The position numbers and the translations under genes are program-made. The notes below the pieces were generated by a model, which worked only from the letters and a program-made list of their open reading frames with translations, was not told the origin of the DNA and made no database searches. Positions 32,840-42,422 of a DNA stretch of 47,050 nucleotides are shown here, in pieces (positions within the stretch are counted from its first letter, which is position 1; each line of letters begins with the position of its first letter). Source of the DNA: Deltaproteobacteria bacterium (GTDB lineage: Bacteria; Desulfobacterota; Dissulfuribacteria; Dissulfuribacterales; Dissulfuribacteraceae); assembly GCA_026994795.1 (NCBI GenBank), contig JALWQB010000196.1, forward strand, positions 1-47,050. Direction: 5' to 3'.

Positions 32840-34204
32840 CTATTTTAAGCATGGCTGTCCTGTTGACTCCAGCACGCTCAACCAAAGCCTTCCAGTAAGG
32901 TCTATTGTCTTCCTCTTCTTTATTGCAGAGGCAAGGGGGATATGGACATATCTATCGTTCCAGAGGCTTATCATAAGCCCGGTCTTTCCTGCCATTGCCG
33001 CATGAACTGCATTTTGCCCGAGGTTTGCGCAATAGAGCCTGTCGTCAACATTTGCAGGCACGCTCCTTACAATATAGCTCGGGTCAATGTAACGGATAAA
33101 GCATTCCATACCGATAGAGTCAAAGTATTCCTTTATCTTTTGCTTTAAAAACAAGCCAATATCCCCAAGCCTTACATTGCCGGAAGGGTCTTTGCCGAGT
33201 TTTTTGGCATCAAAGAACTTTTGCCCTGCCCCTTCCGCCACTACAATAACGGCATGGTTGCGCTCAATAAGCCTCTTTCTCAACACATTTAAAAGCCCCC
33301 CATCTCCTTCAAGCTCAAAGTCGCTCTCTGGTATAAGGCAATAATTCACCTCTCTAAGGGCAGTGGTAGCAGCAGCGGCAATGAACCCCGAGTGCCTTCC
33401 CATGACCTTTACGAGCCCTATACAATTAGGCGCACCCACTGCCTCAGTATGGGCGCACCTTATTGCCTGACAAGCCATCTCAACTGCTGTATCAAAGCCA
33501 AATGTCTTGGACACCAAATAGATGTCATTGTCTATGGTCTTTGGAATGGCGACAACCGCTATCTTGAGCCTCCTTCTGTTTATCTCCTCCACTATCTTTG
33601 CACCTGCCCTGAATGTGCCATCGCCCCCGATTATAAAGAGCATTGAGGTATTGAGCCTTTCAAGCGTATCTACAATGATGTCTATTGGCTGATGCCCGCG
33701 GGATGAGCCAAGTATTGTGCCCCCAAGCTCATGTATCTTTTCAACATTCTTTGGCGTAAGCTCCATTACGGGAAGCTGATAATCAGGGATAAAGCCCCTT
33801 AGCCCATAGCGTATGCCAATAATAGAGGATATGCCATAGCCAAAGTGAAGCGTCATTACTATGGCCCTGATTACATCATTTATGCCAGGGCAAAGGCCGC
33901 CGCATGTTACTATAGCTGCCTTTGCCTTAGATGGGTCAAAGTATATATCACGCCTCGGGCCCGCATACTCAAAGCTGATAAGCTCCCCTCCCTTAGAGAT
34001 AACCTCACTTATTGAATTATAAGCGAGATGAGCAATAACCCGTTCTTCATCCCCTACAAACTGTATCCCCCTCTTTGCCACATAAGGGCTCTTTATCTTT
34101 CTTGGCCCAAGAGAGCTTATCTCTGTCTCAATATCCGCATCAAGCCCTATTTCATCAATATTGCCATATAGCCTCTGGGAAATATCACAGGCATTTGACG
34201 GCAT
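32840..34204 (-). CDS. pfkA: 6-phosphofructokinase, long (plant/trypanosome-type) form
   Basis: A protein of 454 residues with AAGGAGG before the ATG. The family motifs are GGLCPGINDVI, GGDGTFRAGAKI, PKTIDNDI, GRHSGFIAA and PESDFELEG. The ATP/PPi-choosing positions are G (in GGDGT) and K (in PKTIDND), the combination seen in plant and trypanosome ATP-using enzymes; PPi enzymes usually have D there. An N-terminal extension of about 90 residues precedes the catalytic core. It phosphorylates fructose 6-phosphate, either with ATP or PPi; ATP is favoured but not proven. Its partner in gluconeogenic flux, ppsA, lies nearby. Confidence 0.9.
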   Translation of the reverse strand: MPSNACDISQRLYGNIDEIGLDADIETEISSLGPRKIKSPYVAKRGIQFVGDEERVIAHLAYNSISEVISKGGELISFEYAGPRRDIYFDPSKAKAAIVTCGGLCPGINDVIRAIVMTLHFGYGISSIIGIRYGLRGFIPDYQLPVMELTPKNVEKIHELGGTILGSSRGHQPIDIIVDTLERLNTSMLFIIGGDGTFRAGAKIVEEINRRRLKIAVVAIPKTIDNDIYLVSKTFGFDTAVEMACQAIRCAHTEAVGAPNCIGLVKVMGRHSGFIAAAATTALREVNYCLIPESDFELEGDGGLLNVLRKRLIERNHAVIVVAEGAGQKFFDAKKLGKDPSGNVRLGDIGLFLKQKIKEYFDSIGMECFIRYIDPSYIVRSVPANVDDRLYCANLGQNAVHAAMAGKTGLMISLWNDRYVHIPLASAIKKRKTIDLTGRLWLSVLESTGQPCLK

Positions 34205-34271
34205 TTAAAATACCTCCTTTTTAACTCATAAAGGCATTATGCCCTTAATGCATTAACGCGCCTCCTACATA

Positions 34272-34868
34272 TTAACTCAATGTAACCCCCTTCAGATATT
34301 CAGTGATTGCAGCATCATATTTTGATGTCAGGGCAAATACCTTTTTAGCAAGCATAAAACGCGTCTTAAGGGCCGTGTTTCCAGTTTCTCTTATCTCATC
34401 TATAACCTGCCCGTAATCTGATGGGTCTGTTATCACGGTAACATATTTAAAGTTCTTGGCAGAAGAGCGAAGAAGGGTAGGGCCTCCAATATCTATATTT
34501 TCAATGGCCTCATCTAATTGAACATCTGGCCTTGCAACTGTCTTTTCAAATGCGTACAGGTTGACCGCCACCAAATCTATTGGGACAATGCCGTTTTCTT
34601 CCATCTGCCTTACATGCTCCTCATTATCTCTTATAGCAAGTATTGCGCCATGAACCTTTGGGTGTAAGGTCTTTACGCGGCCGTCCATCATCTCTGGAAA
34701 GCCCGTTATCTGAGCTACATCCTTTACCTCTATGCCTGCCTCCCTTATCGCTCGCGCAGTACCACCTGTGCTTATTACCTCTATCCCAAGCTCAGATAAG
34801 GCCCTTGCAAACTCCTGAACCCCTGTCTTGTCTGTTACGCTTATTAATGCCCTTTTTATCTTGGTCAT
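34272..34868 (-). CDS. purH: IMP cyclohydrolase domain of PurH, stand-alone
   Basis: A protein of 198 residues corresponding only to the N-terminal MGS-fold half of Pur[58 protein letters not shown] and [18 protein letters not shown]. It closes FAICAR to IMP, the last step of purine synthesis. The C-terminal AICAR transformylase half is missing, with no other purine gene in the window, so that reaction must be encoded elsewhere. The stop is followed by 67 non-coding bases before pfk. AGGAGG lies 12 bases from the ATG, a little far. Confidence 0.92.
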   Translation of the reverse strand: MTKIKRALISVTDKTGVQEFARALSELGIEVISTGGTARAIREAGIEVKDVAQITGFPEMMDGRVKTLHPKVHGAILAIRDNEEHVRQMEENGIVPIDLVAVNLYAFEKTVARPDVQLDEAIENIDIGGPTLLRSSAKNFKYVTVITDPSDYGQVIDEIRETGNTALKTRFMLAKKVFALTSKYDAAITEYLKGVTLS

Positions 34869-34953
34869 TGTTATATGTTACCTCCTTTTTGGGTTAATTT
34901 AAAAACATAAGATAAAACTATTTTTAGAAAAAACTTTTTTAAAAAACAATCCA

Positions 34954-36084
34954 TTATATCACAAACACGCAGTAATAACACGATGAAAAAAGATGCCCCT
35001 TCTTAATCGCCTCCTCTTTATCCTTTCCCTTTAGCTCTGTCCTTACATCCTTATTCCTATCTCTGGCTCTATCCCTATCTCGTTTTATTGACATCTCTAT
35101 TAAATCTTTAATAGCAATCATTGGGTAAAGGTTTACGATAAGCCTTAACGGAGAAGGCTGGTCACTGAGCTTCCCTCTATCCCACAGGTCTTCAATGTCT
35201 TTTGCCATCTTGTACGCCTTATCTAAATCTAACTTAGATATAAGCTGTAAGAACAGGGCAGTAAATGACTCTTTAAGCCCTCTTTTAAATGAAGGGTCAA
35301 TTAAATCAATAGAAGCAGGGTTAAATGGCAGATTGAGTAATGTTACTGGCGAAGAAGAGGCAATCTTTTCAAAGGATGTATCAATCATATCGCATAGATC
35401 TTTAGATTCTCCAAATGGTATAAGGTTGTTATCTGCCCTTTTAAGTAAGGAATTCTCTGATATTACAAGGCTCCACCATGCCCAGAGCCTCTTTTTATGC
35501 TGAGGCATTGTAAGAGGGGGGACTGTTGGGTCAACATCTTTTTTATGCGCACTTTGTTGCCCATTAACGAACTCCTGCGTTTCAAAATAAAAATCTATTA
35601 TCTCTCTTAGCTCTCCCTCCTTTTCATTAAGCATTGATAATTCCTGCATTGTCTCTTCTTCATATCTATCAAACCGCCTTGATAGCTCCAGAAACAGCCT
35701 TGCATGCAAGGGCTCATAGGAGATGCCCCCCTTTTTTATCTCGTTTATGATAGCGCTAATGGATTCAGGGTCTTCAATAGAGCTATGCAAAAAGTCACTG
35801 GCGCAGATGGTGTTTCCAAGCCCAATATTTTGCGCCCACTCAAGGTATGAGCTTACAAGGCCATAAAAGAGTTGTTCTTTGTCCTTGTCAAGAGGCGCTG
35901 GACATATCTGGGAGATATTTAAAGAGGTATCTATAGAACTATAAATGAGATCAGTGGAACTTTTCCCTTTTTTAACATCTAATGTATTAGTCGGAGTTAT
36001 GACAATAATGTCATCATAAAGGAGCGCCCCTATTTTAAGGAGCGCCCCTTTTATATAGCAAGATGGGAATAAAATGGCCTGCAT
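34954..36084 (-). CDS. Hypothetical protein next to ppsA
   Basis: A protein of about 376 residues from ATG 36084 (TTG 36090 is an alternative). I do not recognise the family. The N-terminus AILFPSCYIKGALLKIGALLYDDIIVITP looks like a beta-strand/helix start, the middle is helical and charged (RFDRYEEETMQELSMLNEKEGEL), and the C-terminus is basic then ends in a Cys/Val-rich SSCYYCVFVI. No membrane segment, nucleotide loop or metal motif stands out. It lies 41 bases downstream of ppsA on the same strand, so the two may be co-transcribed. The upstream neighbour purH is 85 bases further on. Confidence 0.7.
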   Translation of the reverse strand: MQAILFPSCYIKGALLKIGALLYDDIIVITPTNTLDVKKGKSSTDLIYSSIDTSLNISQICPAPLDKDKEQLFYGLVSSYLEWAQNIGLGNTICASDFLHSSIEDPESISAIINEIKKGGISYEPLHARLFLELSRRFDRYEEETMQELSMLNEKEGELREIIDFYFETQEFVNGQQSAHKKDVDPTVPPLTMPQHKKRLWAWWSLVISENSLLKRADNNLIPFGESKDLCDMIDTSFEKIASSSPVTLLNLPFNPASIDLIDPSFKRGLKESFTALFLQLISKLDLDKAYKMAKDIEDLWDRGKLSDQPSPLRLIVNLYPMIAIKDLIEMSIKRDRDRARDRNKDVRTELKGKDKEEAIKKGHLFSSCYYCVFVI

Positions 36085-36125
36085 CTTCAATAGATTATAG
36101 CGTCTATTGCAGTTATATTATTATA

Positions 36126-38549
36126 TTATTTCCCAATGGCCTTTTCCTTTTCTGCTACAAGTAGCCTTGTCTTTACGGCAGTATCAGGGGTAAGGCTCAT
36201 TGAGTCAATGCCGCACTCAACAAGGAACTCTGCAAAGTCAGGGAAGTCGCTTGGGGCCTGACCGCAGATGCCGATCTTTCTCCCTGCCTTCTTTGCCGTC
36301 TCTATGACCTGCCTTACAAGCCTCTTGACTGCCTCATTCCTCTCGTCATAGATGTGGCTTACAAGCTCAGAGTCCCTGTCAAGGCCAAGGGTTAGCTGGG
36401 TAAGGTCGTTTGAGCCAATGGAAAACCCGTCAAACACCTTAGAAAATTCATCTGCCAGCACAACATTGCTTGGTATCTCGCACATTACATATACCTCAAG
36501 CCCATTTTCGCCCTGCTTGAGCCCATATTTTTCCATTACGCCAATGACCTTCTTTCCCTCCTCTACAGTCCTGCAGAACGGCACCATCACCTTTACATTA
36601 GAAAGCCCCATCTCATCGCGCACCTTCTTAAGCGCCTTGCACTCAAGGGCAAACGCAGGCTCAAAGTTGGGGCTGTAGTAACGGGACGCCCCGCGCCAGC
36701 CTATCATTGGATTGTGCTCTTCAGGCTCATATATCTTGCCTCCAATAAGGTTTGCATATTCATTTGACTTAAAATCACTCAACCTGACTATGACATCATT
36801 GGGGTAAAAGCCAGCAGCTATCCTCGCTACCCCCTGTGCAAGGGTGTCAACAAAGAACTCTGCCTTGTCCTCATAGTGAGGCGTCTTTTCATTAATGGCG
36901 CTTATAACCTCTTTTATTGACTTGTCTCTCCTTGCCTTCTTTTTAAGCTCCGCATAATTGAGGAGCGCAAGCGGGTGGATGCCTATGTGGGAGTTTATTA
37001 TGAACTCAAGCCTTGCAAGGCCAACGCCGTCATTTGGTATCTGGCACTGGGTAAATGCCTGCTCAGGTATGCCCACATTCATCATAATCTTTGTCTTTGT
37101 CTTTGGGATGTCCTTCAGGTCAAGGCGCTGCACCTCATACTCAAGAAGCCCCTCATAAATCCTTCCCTCTTCACCCTCTGCACATGAGACAGTTACATCT
37201 TGTCCGCCCTTTATCTTCTCTGTCCCGTCTTCAGTGCCTACTATGCAGGGTATGCCAAGCTCTCTTGAGACAATGGCAGCGTGGCATGTGCGCCCGCCCC
37301 TGTTGGTAACGATTGCAGAGGCGATCTTCATTATTGGCTCCCAGTCAGGGTCTGTCATGTCAGTTACAAGCACCTCTCCCTTCTTAAACTTGGTGATGTC
37401 CTTTACATTGCCTATGACATTTGCCCTGCCCTGCCCTATCTTTGAGCCAACCGCATTGCCTGTGGCAAGTATATTGCCCGACTCCTTTAAGACATAGGTC
37501 TCAAAGCTCTGGGTATCCCGCTGTGAGTGGACGGTCTCGGGTCTTGCCTGAACTATAAAGAGCTCGCCTGTGCCAACAGTCTCGCCATCGCCATCCTTTG
37601 CCCACTCAATATCCATTGACTTCTTATAATGGTCTTCAATTATACATGCCCACCTTGCAAGCGTGAGGATCTCATCATCTGAGAGCACATAGGCGTTCTT
37701 TTCCTTCTTTGTAGTGGCCTTGTTCTTTACAGGGCACTTGGGGCTGTCAGTATAGATCATCTTTTTTTGCTTTAGACCCAGTTTCTTTGAGATAACAGGG
37801 CGTTTCCCCTCCTTTAATGTGGGCTTAAACACATAAAACTCATCAGGATTCACTGCGCCCTGAACCACATTTTCCCCAAGCCCCCATGCGCCTGTGATGA
37901 ATACTACATCATTAAAGCCGCTCTCCGTGTCCATAGTAAACATCACCCCAGAGCTTGCGCTGTCGCTCCTTACCATCTTCTGCACTGCAATGGAGAGATA
38001 GACATCAAAGTGACCAAAGCCCTTGTCCTGCCTGTAGGATATGGCCCTGTCTGTAAAAAGGCTTGCAAAACACCTGTGGCACGCATCTATAAGGGCGTCC
38101 TTGCCCCTGATGTTGAGGTATGTATCCTGCTGGCCTGCAAAAGAGGCATCTGGAAGGTCCTCTGCAGTGGCGGAAGAACGGACCGCAACATCGGTATCAT
38201 GCCCGTATTCCTCTTCCATCTTTTGATATGCCCCTACTATCGCATCCTCTAAGTCCTTTGGGAATGGGGCATTGAGGATTATATCCCTTACCTTTTTGCC
38301 CCGCCTCTTGAGGTCAGTAATGTTGTGGGTATCAAGGCCGTCTAAGGCGTCTTTAATGGCTGCCTCAACCCCTGCCTCCTTTAAAAGGTGCTTATATGCC
38401 TCTGCAGTTATGGCAAAGCCATTGGGCACCCTTACCCCCTTCTCCGTTAGATGCTGATACATCTCTCCAAGCGAGGCATTTTTGCCTCCAACCAGAGGGA
38501 CATCCCCTATGCCAATCTCCTTAAACCATAAAATAAATGGCTTGCTCAT
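36126..38549 (-). CDS. ppsA: Phosphoenolpyruvate synthase
   Basis: A protein of 807 residues with AGGAGG seven bases before the ATG. The order is the standard one: N-terminal ATP-grasp nucleotide domain (VGGKNASLGEMYQ, AVRSSATAEDLPDASFAGQQDTYL in parts), swivelling domain with the phospho-His in RGGRTCHAAIVSRELGIPCIVG (in parts), and PEP/pyruvate TIM barrel (GRKIGICGQAPSDFP, IGSNDLTQLTLGLDRDS). It converts pyruvate plus ATP to PEP, AMP and Pi, feeding gluconeogenesis. It is close to full E. coli length (792). Confidence 0.95.
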   Translation of the reverse strand: MSKPFILWFKEIGIGDVPLVGGKNASLGEMYQHLTEKGVRVPNGFAITAEAYKHLLKEAGVEAAIKDALDGLDTHNITDLKRRGKKVRDIILNAPFPKDLEDAIVGAYQKMEEEYGHDTDVAVRSSATAEDLPDASFAGQQDTYLNIRGKDALIDACHRCFASLFTDRAISYRQDKGFGHFDVYLSIAVQKMVRSDSASSGVMFTMDTESGFNDVVFITGAWGLGENVVQGAVNPDEFYVFKPTLKEGKRPVISKKLGLKQKKMIYTDSPKCPVKNKATTKKEKNAYVLSDDEILTLARWACIIEDHYKKSMDIEWAKDGDGETVGTGELFIVQARPETVHSQRDTQSFETYVLKESGNILATGNAVGSKIGQGRANVIGNVKDITKFKKGEVLVTDMTDPDWEPIMKIASAIVTNRGGRTCHAAIVSRELGIPCIVGTEDGTEKIKGGQDVTVSCAEGEEGRIYEGLLEYEVQRLDLKDIPKTKTKIMMNVGIPEQAFTQCQIPNDGVGLARLEFIINSHIGIHPLALLNYAELKKKARRDKSIKEVISAINEKTPHYEDKAEFFVDTLAQGVARIAAGFYPNDVIVRLSDFKSNEYANLIGGKIYEPEEHNPMIGWRGASRYYSPNFEPAFALECKALKKVRDEMGLSNVKVMVPFCRTVEEGKKVIGVMEKYGLKQGENGLEVYVMCEIPSNVVLADEFSKVFDGFSIGSNDLTQLTLGLDRDSELVSHIYDERNEAVKRLVRQVIETAKKAGRKIGICGQAPSDFPDFAEFLVECGIDSMSLTPDTAVKTRLLVAEKEKAIGK

Positions 38550-38652
38550 ATAAATTCCTCCTGCACGAATGTAAAAAATTAAAAATATGTTTCCATAAGC
38601 TCTTGATAAAATGACAACCTATCTTAGTTTTAGCCCCAAATATGAATGGTTG

Positions 38653-39036
38653 TCAACTCTCAAGTAACACAAATGAAACAGCATATTCTCTTTCATGGCT
38701 CATGCTCAAATGTATCGCCTGAATACCCAGCGCATCTATGCGCCTTTGAAGCTTATATGATAATGATATTCTGGGCATACCATTTTCTTCTCTCTCTACG
38801 CTTACATCTCTAAGGCCGCCAACCTTGCCAATGCCTGTACCAAGCGCCTTATAAAACGCCTCTTTTGCTGCAAAACGGGCAGAAAGAGCCTGCCACCTTT
38901 TTTCTCCCTGAAACATAAAGGCGTAACTCAATTCCTCTCTTAAAAAAACCCTTTTGTAAAATTTTTCTCCCCATTTAAGGCTAATCTTTTTTATCCTCTC
39001 TATCTTTACTATATCTATCCCAGCGCCATATATCAT
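38653..39036 (-). CDS. acpS: Holo-[acyl-carrier-protein] synthase AcpS
   Basis: A protein of 127 residues from ATG 39036; an in-frame start at 39084 is too long for the family. MIYGAGIDIVKIERI carries the Mg-binding Asp at residue 8, and RFAAKEAFYKALGTG carries the Glu/Lys active site. The C-terminal HLSMSHEREYAVSFVLLE is typical. It transfers the 4'-phosphopantetheine arm of CoA to apo-ACP. Gene order with ppsA (103 bases downstream) seems incidental. No clear Shine-Dalgarno is present before 39036. Confidence 0.93.
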   Translation of the reverse strand: MIYGAGIDIVKIERIKKISLKWGEKFYKRVFLREELSYAFMFQGEKRWQALSARFAAKEAFYKALGTGIGKVGGLRDVSVEREENGMPRISLSYKLQRRIDALGIQAIHLSMSHEREYAVSFVLLES

Positions 39037-39193
39037 AATCAATAAATAATAACAGATAAAACTATTTTGGTTTGTTGATATCATTTAATGGTAATTATAT
39101 AATAAAATCTTATTAAAATCTACTTTACTTTTAAGGGAAAACTGTTATTAGAATAATTTTAGTCTTTTCCTTCATTAAGGGACTAACAGATAT

Positions 39194-39199
39194 TATAAT
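39194..39199 (+). promoter_or_regulatory. Possible sigma-70 -10 box upstream of fapA-like gene
   Basis: TATAAT at 39194-39199 lies about 86 bases before the DUF342 gene in the AT-rich acpS/fapA divergent gap. The -35 at 17 bases (TTCATT) is poor. It is a plausible but weak promoter. Confidence 0.3.
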
Positions 39200-39284
39200 A
39201 ATAGTCAAGTATGGGTTTAGCTTATGAGATTATTGGCCTTTTTACATAGATTTTCCCTGTATTTTTTTTAAATGGTTAATAATT

Positions 39285-40676
39285 ATGTCTCTTGAAGATG
39301 CCTTAAATGGAATAGATTTATTTAACGATAAGGCCTCATTGTTTGTCTCAGACGACAAAATGGAGGCATATCTCATTTATTATGAAGAGCTTGACCATGA
39401 ATGGTTAAAGATTATAAATCACTATCTTGATATGCTAAATATAAGGCATGGGGTTTTGGATGAGCCGGAGATCGACGCTGAAGGACACAGGGTAATTCTT
39501 GCGCGTGGAACGCCTCCTGAGAACGGTCAGGATGGATATATAGAGACCTATCCATTTCCAGAAGATGACATCCATGACCTTTTAGGCATATACCATGATA
39601 AGAGGGTAACGCATTTTATTGTTAATGTAGCCCAACATACTGTCATAGCCCGTATAATCCCGCCGACAGAGGGTAAGGCAGGAAAGAATATATTTGATGA
39701 AGATGTCCCTCCTGTGCCTGGTAAATGGCCTGAATTTAAATTGGGAGAGGGGGTAAGGGTATCGGAAGACGGAACTCTGGCTGTTTCTGAGGTTACAGGT
39801 AAGTTAGATATAGGAACTGACGGCAGGTTATCCGTATTGAGCAAATGGGTTATTGATGGTTCAGTGGATCTGTCTACTGGTAATATAGTATTTTGGGGCG
39901 ACAGGCTTGTAGTTAAAAAGCACATATCAAATGGCATGAGGGTAGAGACCTATGGAGACCTTGAGGTTGCTGGCAATATAGAAGATCAGACATATGTTAA
40001 GGTGGTTGGAGACCTGAGGGTTGGCGGCATCATAAGGGCAAAAGAGACTACAGTATTTGTATCGCAGCGCCTATGGTGCGAGGCAATAGAATATGCCAAT
40101 GTAACAGTTATAAAAGAGTTGATTTTGAGTAATTATATACTTGATGCTACAATTAATGTAGGAGGGCATTTAGTAGCAGTAAAAGGAAAGGGGCAGGTTG
40201 CAGGCGGCACAGTGCAGGTAGGAAAGGGGGCTACATTAAAGGCATTAGGCACTCAGGCGCATGTAAAAACAGTTTTCCTTGCTGGCAAAGACCCACATCT
40301 TATTGATGAACATAAAAGGAAGCAAAAGAAAGTAGAGGAGCTTAATCAGCAGCTTTTAAGGCTGCATGAAAATTTCAACAGGTTAAAACAGCTTGGCGCT
40401 GGCGCTAACGCTTCAGCAGGAAAGGCTTTAAGGGCAAGGCTTATAGAGGCAATACATCTTACCGCAAATCAGCTAAAAGAGGCAAAGTCAGAGTTAGAAA
40501 CGCTTGAAAAGGAGATAAATGGACTGAAGGATGCAACAATTAAGGTGGGTGGCGTAATTTATGCCAATTGCATAGTTGGCATTGAAAATGCCAGACAGCA
40601 TATTTTAAAAGAAATAAATTCAGTTGTTCTTAAATATAAAAATGGAAGGATTGCAATATTTACTCATCCCGCTTGA
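39285..40676 (+). CDS. DUF342/FapA-type flagellar assembly protein A
   Basis: A protein of 463 residues. After an alpha-beta N-terminal region comes the polymer-forming beta-helix part with repeated short strands (IVFWGDRLVVKKHISNGMRV, GDLEVAGNIEDQTYVKVVGD, GDLRVGGIIRAKETTVFV). A coiled coil follows at about 345-425 (KRKQKKVEELNQQLLRLHEN). A final strand (IKVGGVIYANCIVGIENARQ) closes the helix. DUF342 proteins include FapA, needed for flagellar assembly or polar localisation in Vibrio. The likely role is surface or flagellar assembly, with its detailed function inferred from family only. Upstream, a 200-base AT-rich gap may hold the promoter. Confidence 0.85.
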   Translation: MSLEDALNGIDLFNDKASLFVSDDKMEAYLIYYEELDHEWLKIINHYLDMLNIRHGVLDEPEIDAEGHRVILARGTPPENGQDGYIETYPFPEDDIHDLLGIYHDKRVTHFIVNVAQHTVIARIIPPTEGKAGKNIFDEDVPPVPGKWPEFKLGEGVRVSEDGTLAVSEVTGKLDIGTDGRLSVLSKWVIDGSVDLSTGNIVFWGDRLVVKKHISNGMRVETYGDLEVAGNIEDQTYVKVVGDLRVGGIIRAKETTVFVSQRLWCEAIEYANVTVIKELILSNYILDATINVGGHLVAVKGKGQVAGGTVQVGKGATLKALGTQAHVKTVFLAGKDPHLIDEHKRKQKKVEELNQQLLRLHENFNRLKQLGAGANASAGKALRARLIEAIHLTANQLKEAKSELETLEKEINGLKDATIKVGGVIYANCIVGIENARQHILKEINSVVLKYKNGRIAIFTHPA

Positions 40677-40767
40677 TGTTACTTAAATTATCATCTAATA
40701 TAGAGATTAATTAATTTGATATTTACCCATTATATAAGAATAGTTGCAGGAGGAAATTTCTTAAATT

Positions 40768-41955
40768 ATGCATAAAAAAATAGTTCTGGCCTATTCAGGC
40801 GGCCTTGACACCTCTATTATCTTAAAATGGCTGAAAGAGACATATAAATGCAAGGTAGTTGCCTTTTCCGCAAATATAGGCCAGGATGAAGACTGGGATG
40901 AAGTTGAGAAAAAGGCATGGGAAACAGGTGCAGACGAGGTAATTATAAGGGATTTGCGCGATGAGTTTGTAAGGGATTTTATCTATCCTATGATGAGGGC
41001 AAACGCCATATATGAAGGGCAGTATCTATTAGGCACATCCATTGCCCGCCCGCTCATTGCAAGGGAGCAGGTCAGGGTGGCTGAGGAGACAGGGGCGGAT
41101 GCCCTGAGTCATGGGGCCACAGGCAAGGGAAATGATCAGGTAAGGTTTGAGCTATCTTATATGGCGCTTGCCCCGCACCTTAAGATAATTGCCCCTTGGC
41201 GCATCTGGGATTTAAACAGCAGGACAAGGCTTATCCAGTTTGCTGAAAGCCACGGCATACCAGTGCCTGTAACAAGAGAGAGGCCATATAGCATGGATGC
41301 AAACATGCTGCACATCAGCTATGAGGGAGGCATTCTGGAAGACCCATGGCAAGAGCCGCCTGATGATATGTTTTTGTGGACAAATTCCCCTGAAAATGCC
41401 CCTGATAAGCCTGATTATGTGGAAATAGGGTTTGAAAAGGGAGATGCTGTCTCTATAGATGGTAAGGCCGTTAGCCCGATGAAACTCTTAGAAAGGCTTA
41501 ATGAGCTTGGGGCGTTGCATGGCATAGGCAGGGTGGATATAGTAGAAAACAGGTTTGTCGGCATGAAGTCTCGCGGCGTGTATGAAACGCCTGGCGGGAC
41601 AATATTGCGCATAGCCCACCTTAACTTAGAGACGATAACGCTTGACAGAGAGGTCTTTCACCTTAAAGAGGGCATTATAACCCGTTATGCTGAGTTGATT
41701 TATTATGGTATGTGGTTCTCGCCTGAAAGAGAGGCATTACAGGCATTAATTGATAAGACTCAGGAGAGGTGCTCTGGCACAGTTCGGCTAAAGCTATATA
41801 AGGGACAGGCTTATGTAGTGGGCAGAAGGTCTGATAACTCGCTTTATAATCCTGAGCTTGCCACATTTGAAGAAGATGATGTATATGACCAGCGTGATGC
41901 AGAGGGCTTTATAAGGCTGCAGGGCCTAAGGTTAAGGGGACGAATGAAGGCATGA
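40768..41955 (+). CDS. argG: Argininosuccinate synthase
   Basis: A protein of 395 residues. The ATP-binding PP-loop AYSGGLDTS is near the N-terminus, followed by [40 protein letters not shown] and [17 protein letters not shown]. It condenses citrulline and aspartate in arginine synthesis. The length is normal. AGGAGG stands about 13 bases before the ATG, further than ideal. The gene stands alone, with no argH in the window. Confidence 0.96.
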   Translation: MHKKIVLAYSGGLDTSIILKWLKETYKCKVVAFSANIGQDEDWDEVEKKAWETGADEVIIRDLRDEFVRDFIYPMMRANAIYEGQYLLGTSIARPLIAREQVRVAEETGADALSHGATGKGNDQVRFELSYMALAPHLKIIAPWRIWDLNSRTRLIQFAESHGIPVPVTRERPYSMDANMLHISYEGGILEDPWQEPPDDMFLWTNSPENAPDKPDYVEIGFEKGDAVSIDGKAVSPMKLLERLNELGALHGIGRVDIVENRFVGMKSRGVYETPGGTILRIAHLNLETITLDREVFHLKEGIITRYAELIYYGMWFSPEREALQALIDKTQERCSGTVRLKLYKGQAYVVGRRSDNSLYNPELATFEEDDVYDQRDAEGFIRLQGLRLRGRMKA

Positions 41956-42041
41956 TATGCGCTCAACCCTAATTGGAGAGGGGTTAAAAGTGTTAGAGAT
42001 TACTATGCAGGTCAATACAAATTTAAAGGGAGTCATAATAT

Positions 42042-42401
42042 ATGAATAAAAGACGGTATGTAAGAGTTGGCTTTGAGGCAAGTTGCGAGGTAGAATCATT
42101 AGATGGGGACTTTTCCCCTTTTGAGGCAGAATCAACAAAGGATATAAGCCTGAAGGGGTTATATCTAATAACAGACAGGCGCCTCCCATTAGGCACTATT
42201 TGCCTCCTGAAGCTAAAACTTACAGGCGCTACCTCTGAGCTCGTGCTTGATATTAAGGCCAAGGTCGTAAGGACAGATGATAATGGGCTTGCGTTTTTAT
42301 TTGAGGAGATTGACCTTGACAGCTTTTATCACCTTAAAAACATTCTTTATTATAATTCAGGAGAGCCTGAGGTGATAGATAAGGAGATTATACAGGGCTG
42401 A
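42042..42401 (+). CDS. PilZ-domain c-di-GMP-binding protein
   Basis: A protein of 119 residues, a single PilZ domain. RRYVR (RxxxR) is at residues 4-8, and DISLKG (D/NxSxxG) is about 30 residues further on; together they bind c-di-GMP. It has no other domain, so it would act by docking on a partner such as a motor, pilus or secretion protein. GGGAG lies nine bases before the ATG. The RACE-type gene follows after 21 bases. It may be co-transcribed, although no functional link is known. Confidence 0.88.
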   Translation: MNKRRYVRVGFEASCEVESLDGDFSPFEAESTKDISLKGLYLITDRRLPLGTICLLKLKLTGATSELVLDIKAKVVRTDDNGLAFLFEEIDLDSFYHLKNILYYNSGEPEVIDKEIIQG

Positions 42402-42422
42402 TCATTTATTGAATTTATTGAT

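Noticed and set aside
39037-39084. acpS start at 39084
   Set aside because: It adds 16 residues before the conserved family N-terminus; ATG 39036 gives the normal length.
39234-39250. TTGGCC... as a sigma-54 site before the DUF342 gene
   Set aside because: No TTGC at the required spacing.
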